NCBI GenBank assembly: GCA_025800435.1 | Contig: JAOXRV010000758.1 | Location: 1 to 13,249, forward strand | Reading direction: 5' to 3' | Source: Cellvibrionaceae bacterium | GTDB lineage: Bacteria > Pseudomonadota > Gammaproteobacteria > Pseudomonadales > Cellvibrionaceae | Length of the DNA stretch: 13,249 nucleotides | Part shown: piece after piece, positions 6,473-12,459 of the stretch | Layout of the letters: the number at the start of each line of letters is the position of its first letter | How positions within the stretch are numbered: the stretch's first letter is position 1 | Notes under the pieces: model-generated | Seen by the model: only the letters and a program-made list of their open reading frames with translations | Told to the model about the DNA's origin: nothing | The model's database searches: none | Made by a program: the position numbers and the translations under genes

Positions 6473-7815
6473 GTATCCGCCTGCTTTTGCACCTGCTTTT
6501 TATCACCATTGAGCTGGTCTATTTGGTACCAGTTAATATGGCGGGTGCCTAGCATCAGGCAGGCTAATAAAACAAAGACCAAGCCCGCGCCCATCAACAA
6601 GGCAAAATCTTCGGCCTGTAAAATAATGTATAAAAACCCCTGCAATAGCGCCAGCAAACCGGTAAAACCCGCGGCAACACCAGGGTGCTTGAATACTGAA
6701 TGCACGTAAACTGCCAATAACCCGCAGCTGGCGCAGGCGGCGATAAAATAGGCCAGCAAAAAATTAATATGCTCTGACAGGGCCAGTAGTAATAGGTAAA
6801 ACACGGCAATTGCCAAGCCGACAAAGCCATATTGAATTGGGTGAATGGGGCTTGCTTTAAGGTGCTCGTAGATAAAAAACACCATAAAGCTCAGGCCGAT
6901 AAATAAAAATGCATACTTTAGCGCTCGCTCAGTCTGCAGGTACTTATCGACTGCATCAATTAAGTTGATTTCTATTTGGCTGCTGCTCAAGTCACAGTGG
7001 CTGTCTATAGTGCACTCTTCAAAGTTGGCATAGCTGTTGAGCGAGTAATGGGCCGTCTGCCATTGGGCGCTAAAGCCCTGTTCATTCACACTGCGTTGAT
7101 CGGGCAGGATGGCGCCGGCGAACTGGGGGTCTGGCCAGTCACCGCCGATGCTCAGTTGGTTATCTTGGCCAAGGGGTAGCAATGCTAAGTTCTCTAGCCC
7201 TTTGAGCCCCAGTTTCATACTAAAGGCCACCTGTCCCGGGTTTAGCGGCAGGCTGTGCAGCCCGCTTTTTAGCTTGCCCAATTTGGCGCCGGCTTGTAGC
7301 AGTTGTTTCTTTCCTTGTATGGTCGCTTCAACTTGCTGGCTGAGGCCGCGCATATCTTTAATATAAACAGCTAAATAGGGCTGGCCCACGCTGCTGAAGT
7401 AGGCCTGGCTTTTAATGTCCTCCAGGCTGGCTTTTACTTGAGCTTCGCTAAACAGGCCCTTGAGTTCCAATTGGCTGTGGTACAGAGGCCATTGGTAAAT
7501 TCCCATTTTGATTTTCTGGGTGCTCAGTTGGCCGGCTGCACTAAATTGATCCGGAACGACTATTTTTAAGCGGTTGTTGTGTACAGAAATAATGTTTGCG
7601 CCATTTTCGTTCAGTGGCTCGACTCGGTAGGGAAAGACCAGTACCGGGGTGGCTAGGGCCTGGCTATCCACACTGGATTGACTAATGCGCAGCCTGGCGT
7701 CGTCTTGGTAGCGTTGGCGCTCGTAGATTTTGCTTTCGACCATAAATATGGGTATCAGCAGGATGAGGCTGAGAATGGCGATAAATACCAGTTTGAGGTT
7801 GAGTGATTTTTTCAT
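6469..7815 (-). CDS. creD: Inner-membrane protein CreD
   Basis: A 448-residue inner-membrane protein of the CreD family (E. coli CreD is about 450 residues). One N-terminal membrane segment (about 8-26) is followed by a long periplasmic domain. Four or five segments then lie near the C-terminus (about 299-316, 328-346, 350-375, 380-399, 404-423). Recognised family sequences are GDWPDPQFAGAILPDQR (225-241) and HPIQYGFVG...ALSEHI (325-350). In E. coli CreD is the most strongly induced member of the CreBC two-component regulon and affects the envelope and colicin tolerance; its biochemical role is not settled. The frame runs on to 7905, but the ATG at 7815 has GGAG 7 nt upstream and gives the usual length and N-terminus. 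creB and creC are not in the window. A CreB-type site lies upstream at 7934-7949. The TAA overlaps the stop of the GGDEF-EAL gene by 4 nt. Confidence 0.93.
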   Translation of the reverse strand: MKKSLNLKLVFIAILSLILLIPIFMVESKIYERQRYQDDARLRISQSSVDSQALATPVLVFPYRVEPLNENGANIISVHNNRLKIVVPDQFSAAGQLSTQKIKMGIYQWPLYHSQLELKGLFSEAQVKASLEDIKSQAYFSSVGQPYLAVYIKDMRGLSQQVEATIQGKKQLLQAGAKLGKLKSGLHSLPLNPGQVAFSMKLGLKGLENLALLPLGQDNQLSIGGDWPDPQFAGAILPDQRSVNEQGFSAQWQTAHYSLNSYANFEECTIDSHCDLSSSQIEINLIDAVDKYLQTERALKYAFLFIGLSFMVFFIYEHLKASPIHPIQYGFVGLAIAVFYLLLLALSEHINFLLAYFIAACASCGLLAVYVHSVFKHPGVAAGFTGLLALLQGFLYIILQAEDFALLMGAGLVFVLLACLMLGTRHINWYQIDQLNGDKKQVQKQADT

Positions 7816-7826
7816 GCGAATGCTCC
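7816..7826 (-). promoter_or_regulatory. Ribosome-binding site that sets the creD start
   Basis: On the minus strand GGAG (7823-7826) is followed by CATTCGC and the ATG at 7815, a 7-nt spacing. The upstream in-frame start at 7905 has no comparable site, and the 30 extra residues do not resemble a CreD N-terminus. Confidence 0.65.
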
Positions 7827-7933
7827 AGTCTATAAGCTCGGGCAGTTTAGGGCCTGAGTGTGACTCTGAAATGAAGCAATAATGATCAATTGTGGCGCCG
7901 CTCACGCTAAAGAAGGAAAAAGCAGGCAGAAAT

Positions 7934-7949
7934 ATGAAGAATTTGTGAA
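7934..7949 (-). promoter_or_regulatory. Candidate CreB-binding site (cre tag) upstream of creD
   Basis: The minus strand reads TTCAC-AAATTC-TTCAT. The published cre/blr tag is TTCAC, six bases, TTCAC, so nine of ten fixed positions match. It has the same orientation as creD and lies 119-134 nt before the creD start. E. coli creD is preceded by such tags. The site is also in the region shared with the divergent cytochrome b561 gene. Confidence 0.5.
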
Positions 7950-7975
7950 GTTACCCCCTCCCGGGCAGTGGGTTC

Positions 7976-8003
7976 TTGGCTTTTGCCTGTGGCAACTTAT
8001 AAT
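7976..8003 (+). promoter_or_regulatory. Candidate sigma-70 promoter of the cytochrome b561 gene
   Basis: TTGGCT (7976-7981, 4/6), a 16-nt spacer and a perfect TATAAT (7998-8003). The predicted leader is about 65 nt. It lies between creD and the b561 gene, which are divergent. Confidence 0.5.
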
Positions 8004-8075
8004 CGGTAAATGTTTCCGATTTTGGCCCGCGGTTGTATAGTTGGGCCACAAAAACAAAACTAGAGAGAAACTCCT

Positions 8076-8630
8076 ATGCCTGATACACCCAATAAACTCA
8101 GTTTCGCCTCCGTCAGCCTGCACTGGCTGGTGGGTATTGCCATGATCCTGCTGTTGGCGGTGGGTATCTATATGGAAAACACCGAGACCTACGCCCTCTA
8201 CCCCATTCATAAATCCTTTGGCGTATTAATTCTTCTTTTGGTGCTGCCGCGTATTTTTGTGCGCATTAAAAACGGCTGGCCCACGCCCCTGGCCGGTCGC
8301 CAAGCGGCGGAGATCATGCTCTCGCGGGTAGTGCAGTGGGTGCTGATTTTAAGCACTGTGTTAATGCCCGTCTCCGGCATGATGATGTCTGGCTTCGGCG
8401 GCCACGGTGTCAGCGTATTTGGGTTAGAGCTAGTGGCCGGCAACTACGACCCGGTATTGGAGAAAGTTGTTCCCATCAATGGTGATTTGGCCGGTATGGC
8501 CCACAGTGCCCACGGTATTTTGGGCAATGTGCTCATCGTCGCCTTGCTGTTGCATATTGCCGGCGCCCTCAAGAGCCGCTTTATTGCCAAAGACGGTACC
8601 GTACTGCGAATGCTGGGTAAGGAAGTCTAG
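8076..8630 (+). CDS. Cytochrome b561 family membrane protein
   Basis: A 184-residue di-haem b cytochrome of the bacterial b561 family, close in size to E. coli CybB (superoxide:ubiquinone oxidoreductase). It carries electrons between periplasmic or membrane donors and quinone. Four membrane segments can be read: about 14-33, 45-64, 86-106 and 146-165. Candidate haem ligands are His16 (SLHW), His45 (PIHKSFG), His146 (SAHGILG; His143 is nearby) and His160 (LLHIAGALK), the usual four-histidine layout with two in the first pair of helices and two in the last. The ATG follows GAGAG with an 8-nt gap. It appears to be a single-gene unit, because it has its own promoter upstream and a strong terminator 19 nt after its TAG. 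Whether it oxidises superoxide, as CybB does, cannot be told from sequence alone. Confidence 0.9.
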   Translation: MPDTPNKLSFASVSLHWLVGIAMILLLAVGIYMENTETYALYPIHKSFGVLILLLVLPRIFVRIKNGWPTPLAGRQAAEIMLSRVVQWVLILSTVLMPVSGMMMSGFGGHGVSVFGLELVAGNYDPVLEKVVPINGDLAGMAHSAHGILGNVLIVALLLHIAGALKSRFIAKDGTVLRMLGKEV

Positions 8631-8648
8631 TGCGCTAGGCGGTAAAAT

Positions 8649-8674
8649 AAAAATGGCCCTGCGGGGCCATTTTT
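8649..8674 (+). terminator. Rho-independent terminator after the b561 gene
   Basis: A perfect 11-bp stem (8649-8659 with 8664-8674; TGGCCC core with A/T flanks) around a 4-nt TGCG loop. It is followed by TTTTTGTTT, and an A-run lies on the other side. The flanking A and T tracts would let it work in both directions. Confidence 0.9.
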
Positions 8675-8702
8675 GTTTAATGCCCCCGTGCACCCTTAGA
8701 AT
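8673..8702 (+). promoter_or_regulatory. Weak candidate promoter of sbcB
   Basis: TTGTTT (8673-8678), an 18-nt spacer and TAGAAT (8697-8702, 5/6). It directly follows the terminator, and a promoter is needed here because the terminator should isolate sbcB from b561. The -35 box is poor. Confidence 0.2.
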
Positions 8703-8769
8703 TTGCCCCACCACAAGACTCGGCATCGAAGCCACTGCAAACTGGACGTTACTTGCTGGCCTGTGCTTG

Positions 8770-8803
8770 AATGGCGGCACGAGTAAATAGGAGCCGCCAT
8801 TGA
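8770..8803 (+). promoter_or_regulatory. Hairpin over the sbcB start codon with the Shine-Dalgarno in its loop
   Basis: AATGGCGGC (8770-8778) and GCCGCCATT (8793-8801) form a perfect 9-bp stem around a 14-nt loop. AGGAG (8789-8793) lies almost wholly in the loop, while the spacer and the first two bases of the TTG start (8800-8802) are paired. A 10-codon ORF (ATG 8771 to TGA 8801-8803, MAARVNRSRH) covers the same bases, and its stop overlaps the TTG in TTGA. Both points suggest translational control of sbcB; no such control is proven. Confidence 0.5.
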
Positions 8804-10236
8804 ACACCCTGTATTGGCACGATTACGAAACCTGGGGCGAAGTGCCCAGCCTCGATAGGCCCAGCCAGTTTGCCGGTGTGCGCACCGATGAAAACCTCAA
8901 TATTATCGGCGAGCCACTGATGGTTTACTGCCGCCCCAGCAGCGATACCCTGCCCAAACCCGACGCCTGTATGATCACCGGCATCAGCCCCCAAAAAGCC
9001 CTGGCCGAGGGTTTGTCGGAGCCCGAGTTTATGGCCGCTATCCACCGTGAGCTGGCGGCCCCCGGTACCTGTGGGGTGGGGTATAACAGTATTCGCTTTG
9101 ACGACGAGGTGACCCGTTTTAGCCTTTATCGCAACTTTTACGACCCCTATGAACGGGAGTGGCAGGGGGGTAATTCGCGCTGGGATCTGATCGATGTGGC
9201 GCGGCTGTGCTGCGCCCTGCGCCCAGAGGGCATTAACTGGCCCAACAAGGAAGACGGCAGCCCCAGCTTTAAGCTGGAACACCTGAGCGCGGCCAATGGC
9301 CTGGCCCACGATGCCGCTCACGACGCACTCAGCGATGTGTACGCCACTATCGATCTGGCCAAGCTACTAAAGGCCAAACAGCCGGCCCTATACGATTACG
9401 CCTATAGTTTGCGGCACAAGCGCCGAGCCATCGAGCTGGTCGACCTAAACAGCCGCAAGCCGCTGCTGCATATCTCTTCCATGTATGGCACGGCGCGCTA
9501 TTGCGCGGCCCTGGTGATGCCCCTGGCGATGCACCCAATCAATAAAAATGCCTTAATCTGCTACGACCTGATGGCCGACCCCGAGCCTTTGTTAGAGCTG
9601 CCACTGGATGAGTTGCAGGCCCGCCTATACGCCCGTAAAGACGAGTTGGCCGAAGGGGTAGAGCGGCCAGGGCTGAGCCTGGTGCACCTCAACAAAAGCC
9701 CCATGTTGGCCACCCCCGGGGTGATCAAGCCAGAGCAGGAGCAGCGCCTGCAGATAGACCTGCCGCTGGCTCGCCAACACTGGGCGGTACTCAACCGAGG
9801 CCTCGGCCAGGGCGGCTTACTGGAAAAATTGCGCGAGCTGTACCAGCGGCGCGAGTTTGAGCCCCAGAAAGACCCGGAGCGTATGCTCTACGATGGTTTT
9901 ATCAACGACGGCGATAAGGCGTTGATGGCCCAGGTGCGCAGCGCCGCTGCGGATGAATTGGCCGCAGGCAGCTTTCCATTCGAGGACAAGCGGTTGCAAG
10001 AGCTGCTGTTCCGCTATAAGGCCCGCCATTTTCCGGCCAGCTTAAGCGGCGAGGAGGTCGAAGCCTGGGAGGCCTTTCGCTTTAGCCGGCTGAGTGAGCC
10101 AGAGGCGGGGGCATCCATTACCCTGGAAGATTACTTTGAGCGGATTGGCCAGTGGCGTCAGCAGCCGGACTTGAGCGAGCAGCAGCGCCAGCTATTGGAT
10201 GATTTGGAAGCCTATGGGGATGGTTTGCTGTCATAG
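8800..10236 (+). CDS. sbcB: Exodeoxyribonuclease I
   Basis: Exonuclease I, a processive 3'-5' single-strand DNA exonuclease used in mismatch repair, recombination and primer or flap clean-up. It is 478 residues long (E. coli, 475). The DEDDh active site is complete: Asp8 and Glu10 (WHDYETWG), Asp101 (YNSIRFDDEVTRF), His174 and Asp179 (AHDALSDVYATI). The exonuclease domain spans about 1-190, followed by the SH3-like and C-terminal helical domains that wrap single-stranded DNA. The start is TTG. It is well supported by AGGAG 6 nt upstream, by the first residues aligning with known ExoI N-termini and by the lack of a nearby in-frame ATG or GTG. A hairpin at 8770-8801 covers this start. The stop lies 43 nt from that of the convergent DUF2971 gene. 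A single-gene unit is likely. Confidence 0.97.
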   Translation: MNTLYWHDYETWGEVPSLDRPSQFAGVRTDENLNIIGEPLMVYCRPSSDTLPKPDACMITGISPQKALAEGLSEPEFMAAIHRELAAPGTCGVGYNSIRFDDEVTRFSLYRNFYDPYEREWQGGNSRWDLIDVARLCCALRPEGINWPNKEDGSPSFKLEHLSAANGLAHDAAHDALSDVYATIDLAKLLKAKQPALYDYAYSLRHKRRAIELVDLNSRKPLLHISSMYGTARYCAALVMPLAMHPINKNALICYDLMADPEPLLELPLDELQARLYARKDELAEGVERPGLSLVHLNKSPMLATPGVIKPEQEQRLQIDLPLARQHWAVLNRGLGQGGLLEKLRELYQRREFEPQKDPERMLYDGFINDGDKALMAQVRSAAADELAAGSFPFEDKRLQELLFRYKARHFPASLSGEEVEAWEAFRFSRLSEPEAGASITLEDYFERIGQWRQQPDLSEQQRQLLDDLEAYGDGLLS

Positions 10237-10279
10237 GACCGCTCTGAATAACTCGATGATGCTCAGCGGGACCCTGCTC

Positions 10280-11182
10280 CTACTCGGGCGCAATACGCTC
10301 CAGCTCCAGCTCGAACTGGCCGGTGACTAGCTTGGCTTGGTAGAGCCGCGCGCGGCGGTAGCGGCTTTGTAACAGGCGCATGATCACTTCTTTAACCCGG
10401 GGGTCAATCAGGGCGCCAAAGTAGACGGCGGCCAGGTCTTCGGGCTCAAAACGCACATCCTCGTACCAGCTATCTGGGGCGCTGCCTTTTTCGGTGGCTT
10501 GGTAGCGAAAGCAACGCCATTCGTGTTCTTCTTTCAAATGGGCGGGCTTTTGCAGTAACTTGCCCTGAAATTCGTCTTTATGGTTCTCATTTGAGGGGCT
10601 GACAATTAGCTGTAATTGCTGCTTTAGCGAGGTGATCTCCGGCCGCCAACCCTTATAGCTGACACGAAAGGGGTCGTTAAAATTGCTCTCTTCGTGGTCG
10701 CCACTGCGGAATTTGAGGGCGATACCGGTGTGGTTAATCCCGTATTTCTCCCAGGCCAGCATATTCCCGGGTTTACCGCTAAAGCAACAGATTCGCACCG
10801 AGCGCGCGTATTCGCGCCAGTCGTGAATAAGCTCTTGAATCTCGTTATAGCGGGCGTCTACCATCTGCACCAGCAGGTCGCTTAGCACGCCCTCGGCCTC
10901 TTCTGGGGTTTCAAAGCGCTCTTCATCGCGCCAGCGGCGGATAGCCTTAGCCAGCGGCGACATGCCCTTGGGGTCGTCTTTGGCAAAGATCATTGAGCAG
11001 GCCATTTGGATGGTGGCCTCTAGCATTTCGCCGTGGGTAAAAGCCAGGGGCGAGTCGTGCTTTAGCTCCAAGACATCGCCAAAGCGATTGGGGGCGCTCC
11101 AGCGCAGCTCCTGCTGGTTCAAGATGCGGCCTGCATTGGCGACACTGCAAAATTTAATAAGATTGTCTTGGCTTGATGACAC
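10280..11182 (-). CDS. DUF2971-family protein of unknown function
   Basis: A 300-residue soluble protein whose pattern fits DUF2971. Near the N-terminus is LIKFCSVANAGRILNQQELRW, running into APNRFGDVLE (about 8-39). A central block, RICCFSGKPGNMLAWEKYG followed by INHTGIALKF (about 130-158), matches the family core in which a tryptophan and tyrosine precede an HxG motif. The KEEHEWRCFR segment (about 217-226) is the late conserved piece. The usual FNDPFE sequence of the first block is replaced by FGDVLE. No function is established for the family, and I assign none. The frame runs up to a GTG at 11242, but a GTG at 11182 has AAAGGA 6 nt upstream and leaves a natural N-terminus, so I chose that. 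It stands alone between convergent sbcB and divergent pyrB. Base composition does not look foreign by eye. Confidence 0.75.
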   Translation of the reverse strand: MSSSQDNLIKFCSVANAGRILNQQELRWSAPNRFGDVLELKHDSPLAFTHGEMLEATIQMACSMIFAKDDPKGMSPLAKAIRRWRDEERFETPEEAEGVLSDLLVQMVDARYNEIQELIHDWREYARSVRICCFSGKPGNMLAWEKYGINHTGIALKFRSGDHEESNFNDPFRVSYKGWRPEITSLKQQLQLIVSPSNENHKDEFQGKLLQKPAHLKEEHEWRCFRYQATEKGSAPDSWYEDVRFEPEDLAAVYFGALIDPRVKEVIMRLLQSRYRRARLYQAKLVTGQFELELERIAPE

Positions 11183-11194
11183 GGTGTTTCCTTT
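11183..11194 (-). promoter_or_regulatory. Ribosome-binding site that sets a GTG start for the DUF2971 gene
   Basis: On the minus strand AAAGGA (11189-11194) is followed by AACACC and GTG (11180-11182), a 6-nt spacing. The longer frame starting at the GTG at 11242 has no clear site. Confidence 0.6.
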
Positions 11195-11353
11195 AACAAT
11201 ACTGCCTTTAATGCCCCAAAGATCCCTATAACTGTAGGTCACCTTCCCAGTTTTTAAAAGCTCACAAAGCTATATCGGTCATATTGTGCATCGCTTTAGA
11301 GAAAGACTCAGTTCATTAAGCGGGCCATAATGGGGACTGCTGTGTCGGTAGGG

Positions 11354-11382
11354 GCAATATTGCGCGGCCGGGGTACTATAAG
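11354..11382 (+). promoter_or_regulatory. Weak candidate pyrB promoter with a short palindrome
   Basis: TACTATAAG (11374-11382) offers a -10 box, TACTAT or TATAAG. The matching -35 region is poor: it coincides with the perfect 10-bp palindrome GCAATATTGC (11354-11363). A regulator bound there could replace a good -35, but this is inference. The 266-nt gap between the DUF2971 start and pyrB holds no other structure that I can name apart from the leader palindrome at 11413. Confidence 0.25.
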
Positions 11383-11412
11383 GGCCGGGTGCAACAGGCT
11401 ACAATAGCCCCG

Positions 11413-11426
11413 CCGCCGGCCGGCGG
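11413..11426 (+). repeat. GC-only palindrome in the pyrB leader
   Basis: CCGCCGGCCGGCGG is a perfect 14-bp palindrome ending 9 nt before the pyrB Shine-Dalgarno sequence. As RNA it can fold as a 5-bp stem with a GGCC loop. GCTAC (11398-11402) and GTAGC (11426-11430) can pair outside it. No U-tract follows, so it is not an intrinsic terminator. Confidence 0.6.
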
Positions 11427-11435
11427 TAGCGAGCC

Positions 11436-11451
11436 AGGAGGAAAGTTTGTG
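11436..11451 (+). promoter_or_regulatory. Ribosome-binding site that sets a GTG start for pyrB
   Basis: A perfect AGGAGG (11436-11441), a 7-nt spacer and GTG (11449-11451). The longer frame from the GTG at 11389 would add 20 proline/glycine-rich residues encoded by the leader palindrome and is unlikely. Confidence 0.8.
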
Positions 11452-12459
11452 GATTTTAAAGGCGCCAATATCATTTCCATTGCCCAGTTCGAACGGGGCG
11501 ATATCGACCGCGTCTTCAGCGTTGCCGACCGAATGGAGCCCTACGCTCTGCGTCAGCGGGTAACCAGAGTATTGGAGGGGGCTATTCTCGGCAATATGTT
11601 CTTTGAGCCCAGCACCCGCACCCGGGTCAGCTTTGGCTGCGCTTTTAATCTGCTTGGTGGCGAGGTGCGCGAAACCACCGGCTTTGAGTCATCGGCCATC
11701 GCCAAGGGCGAATCTCTATACGATACTGCCCGGGTATTGTCGGGTTACAGCGATGTGATCTGCATGCGCCACCCCAAGGCGGGCTCGGTAGCCGAGTTTG
11801 CCGCCGCTAGCCGGGTGCCGGTGCTCAACGGTGGCGACGGCCCCAATGAGCACCCCAGCCAAGCCTTGCTGGATTTGTACACCATTAAAAAAGAGTTGGC
11901 TGCCAACGGCCGTGACATCGATGGCCTGCGCATCGCCATGATTGGCGATCTCAAGCACGGCCGCACCGTGCACTCCTTGTGCAAGCTGTTAATGCTCTAC
12001 AACAAGGTACAGCTAACCCTGGTTTCACCACCGGAGCTGGCGATGCCGGAATATATTGTCGAAGAGCTGCGCCAGGCTGGGCACCAGGTCAGGGTTTCAG
12101 ATGATTTGGCCGCAAGCCTCGGTGACCAGGATATCGCCTACGCCACACGCATTCAGGAAGAGCGCTTTAGCAGCGCCGAAGAGGCCGATTTATACCGTGG
12201 CCGCTTTCGCCTTAACCAGGCGGTGTACACCCAGTTTTGCAAGCCCAATACGGTGATTATGCACCCGCTGCCACGGGATTCGCGGGCCGCTGCCAATGAG
12301 CTGGATAACGATTTAAACCAAAACCCCAATCTGGCCATCTTTCGCCAGGCCGATAACGGGGTGCTGGTGCGCATGGCCTTGTTTGCGCTGGTGTTGGATG
12401 TGGCCGAGCAGGTCGAAAAATACGACCGCCCGGTTAACTGGTACCACGGGCGCCGCTAA
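11449..12459 (+). CDS. pyrB: Aspartate carbamoyltransferase, catalytic chain
   Basis: The catalytic subunit of ATCase, which joins carbamoyl phosphate and aspartate to N-carbamoyl-aspartate, the committed step of pyrimidine synthesis. It is 336 residues long, slightly longer than the E. coli chain (about 310). The carbamoyl-phosphate motif STRTR (55-59), the 80s-loop lysine (Lys86 in AKGES), the MRHP arginine (107), HPSQ (135-138), the GRTVHS arginine (172), RIQEER (234-239) and HPLPR (272-276) are all present, so it should be active. Overall resemblance is to the E. coli-type chain (GDLKHGRTVHSL, LAMPEYI). The C-terminal tail after LVLD is longer than usual, ending in VNWYHGRR. Neither pyrI (regulatory chain) nor a pyrC-like gene follows: the next gene is convergent and its stop overlaps this TAA by 4 nt. 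The GTG start is fixed by a perfect AGGAGG. Confidence 0.97.
   Translation: MDFKGANIISIAQFERGDIDRVFSVADRMEPYALRQRVTRVLEGAILGNMFFEPSTRTRVSFGCAFNLLGGEVRETTGFESSAIAKGESLYDTARVLSGYSDVICMRHPKAGSVAEFAAASRVPVLNGGDGPNEHPSQALLDLYTIKKELAANGRDIDGLRIAMIGDLKHGRTVHSLCKLLMLYNKVQLTLVSPPELAMPEYIVEELRQAGHQVRVSDDLAASLGDQDIAYATRIQEERFSSAEEADLYRGRFRLNQAVYTQFCKPNTVIMHPLPRDSRAAANELDNDLNQNPNLAIFRQADNGVLVRMALFALVLDVAEQVEKYDRPVNWYHGRR

Noticed and set aside
7816..7905. Thirty-residue N-terminal extension of CreD
   Set aside because: No ribosome-binding site was seen, and the ATG at 7815 has GGAG at ideal spacing and gives the family length.
7902..8210. Minus-strand ORF of 102 codons between creD and b561
   Set aside because: It overlaps the b561 coding region and its promoter, has no recognisable domain, and its upstream end lies inside a certain gene.
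8749..9321. Minus-strand ORF of 190 codons inside sbcB
   Set aside because: It is a shadow of a certain gene on the other strand. Long antisense frames are common in GC-rich coding DNA, and the residues look low in complexity.
11413..11430. Attenuator-type intrinsic terminator before pyrB
   Set aside because: The hairpin is not followed by a U-tract and sits right before the ribosome-binding site.
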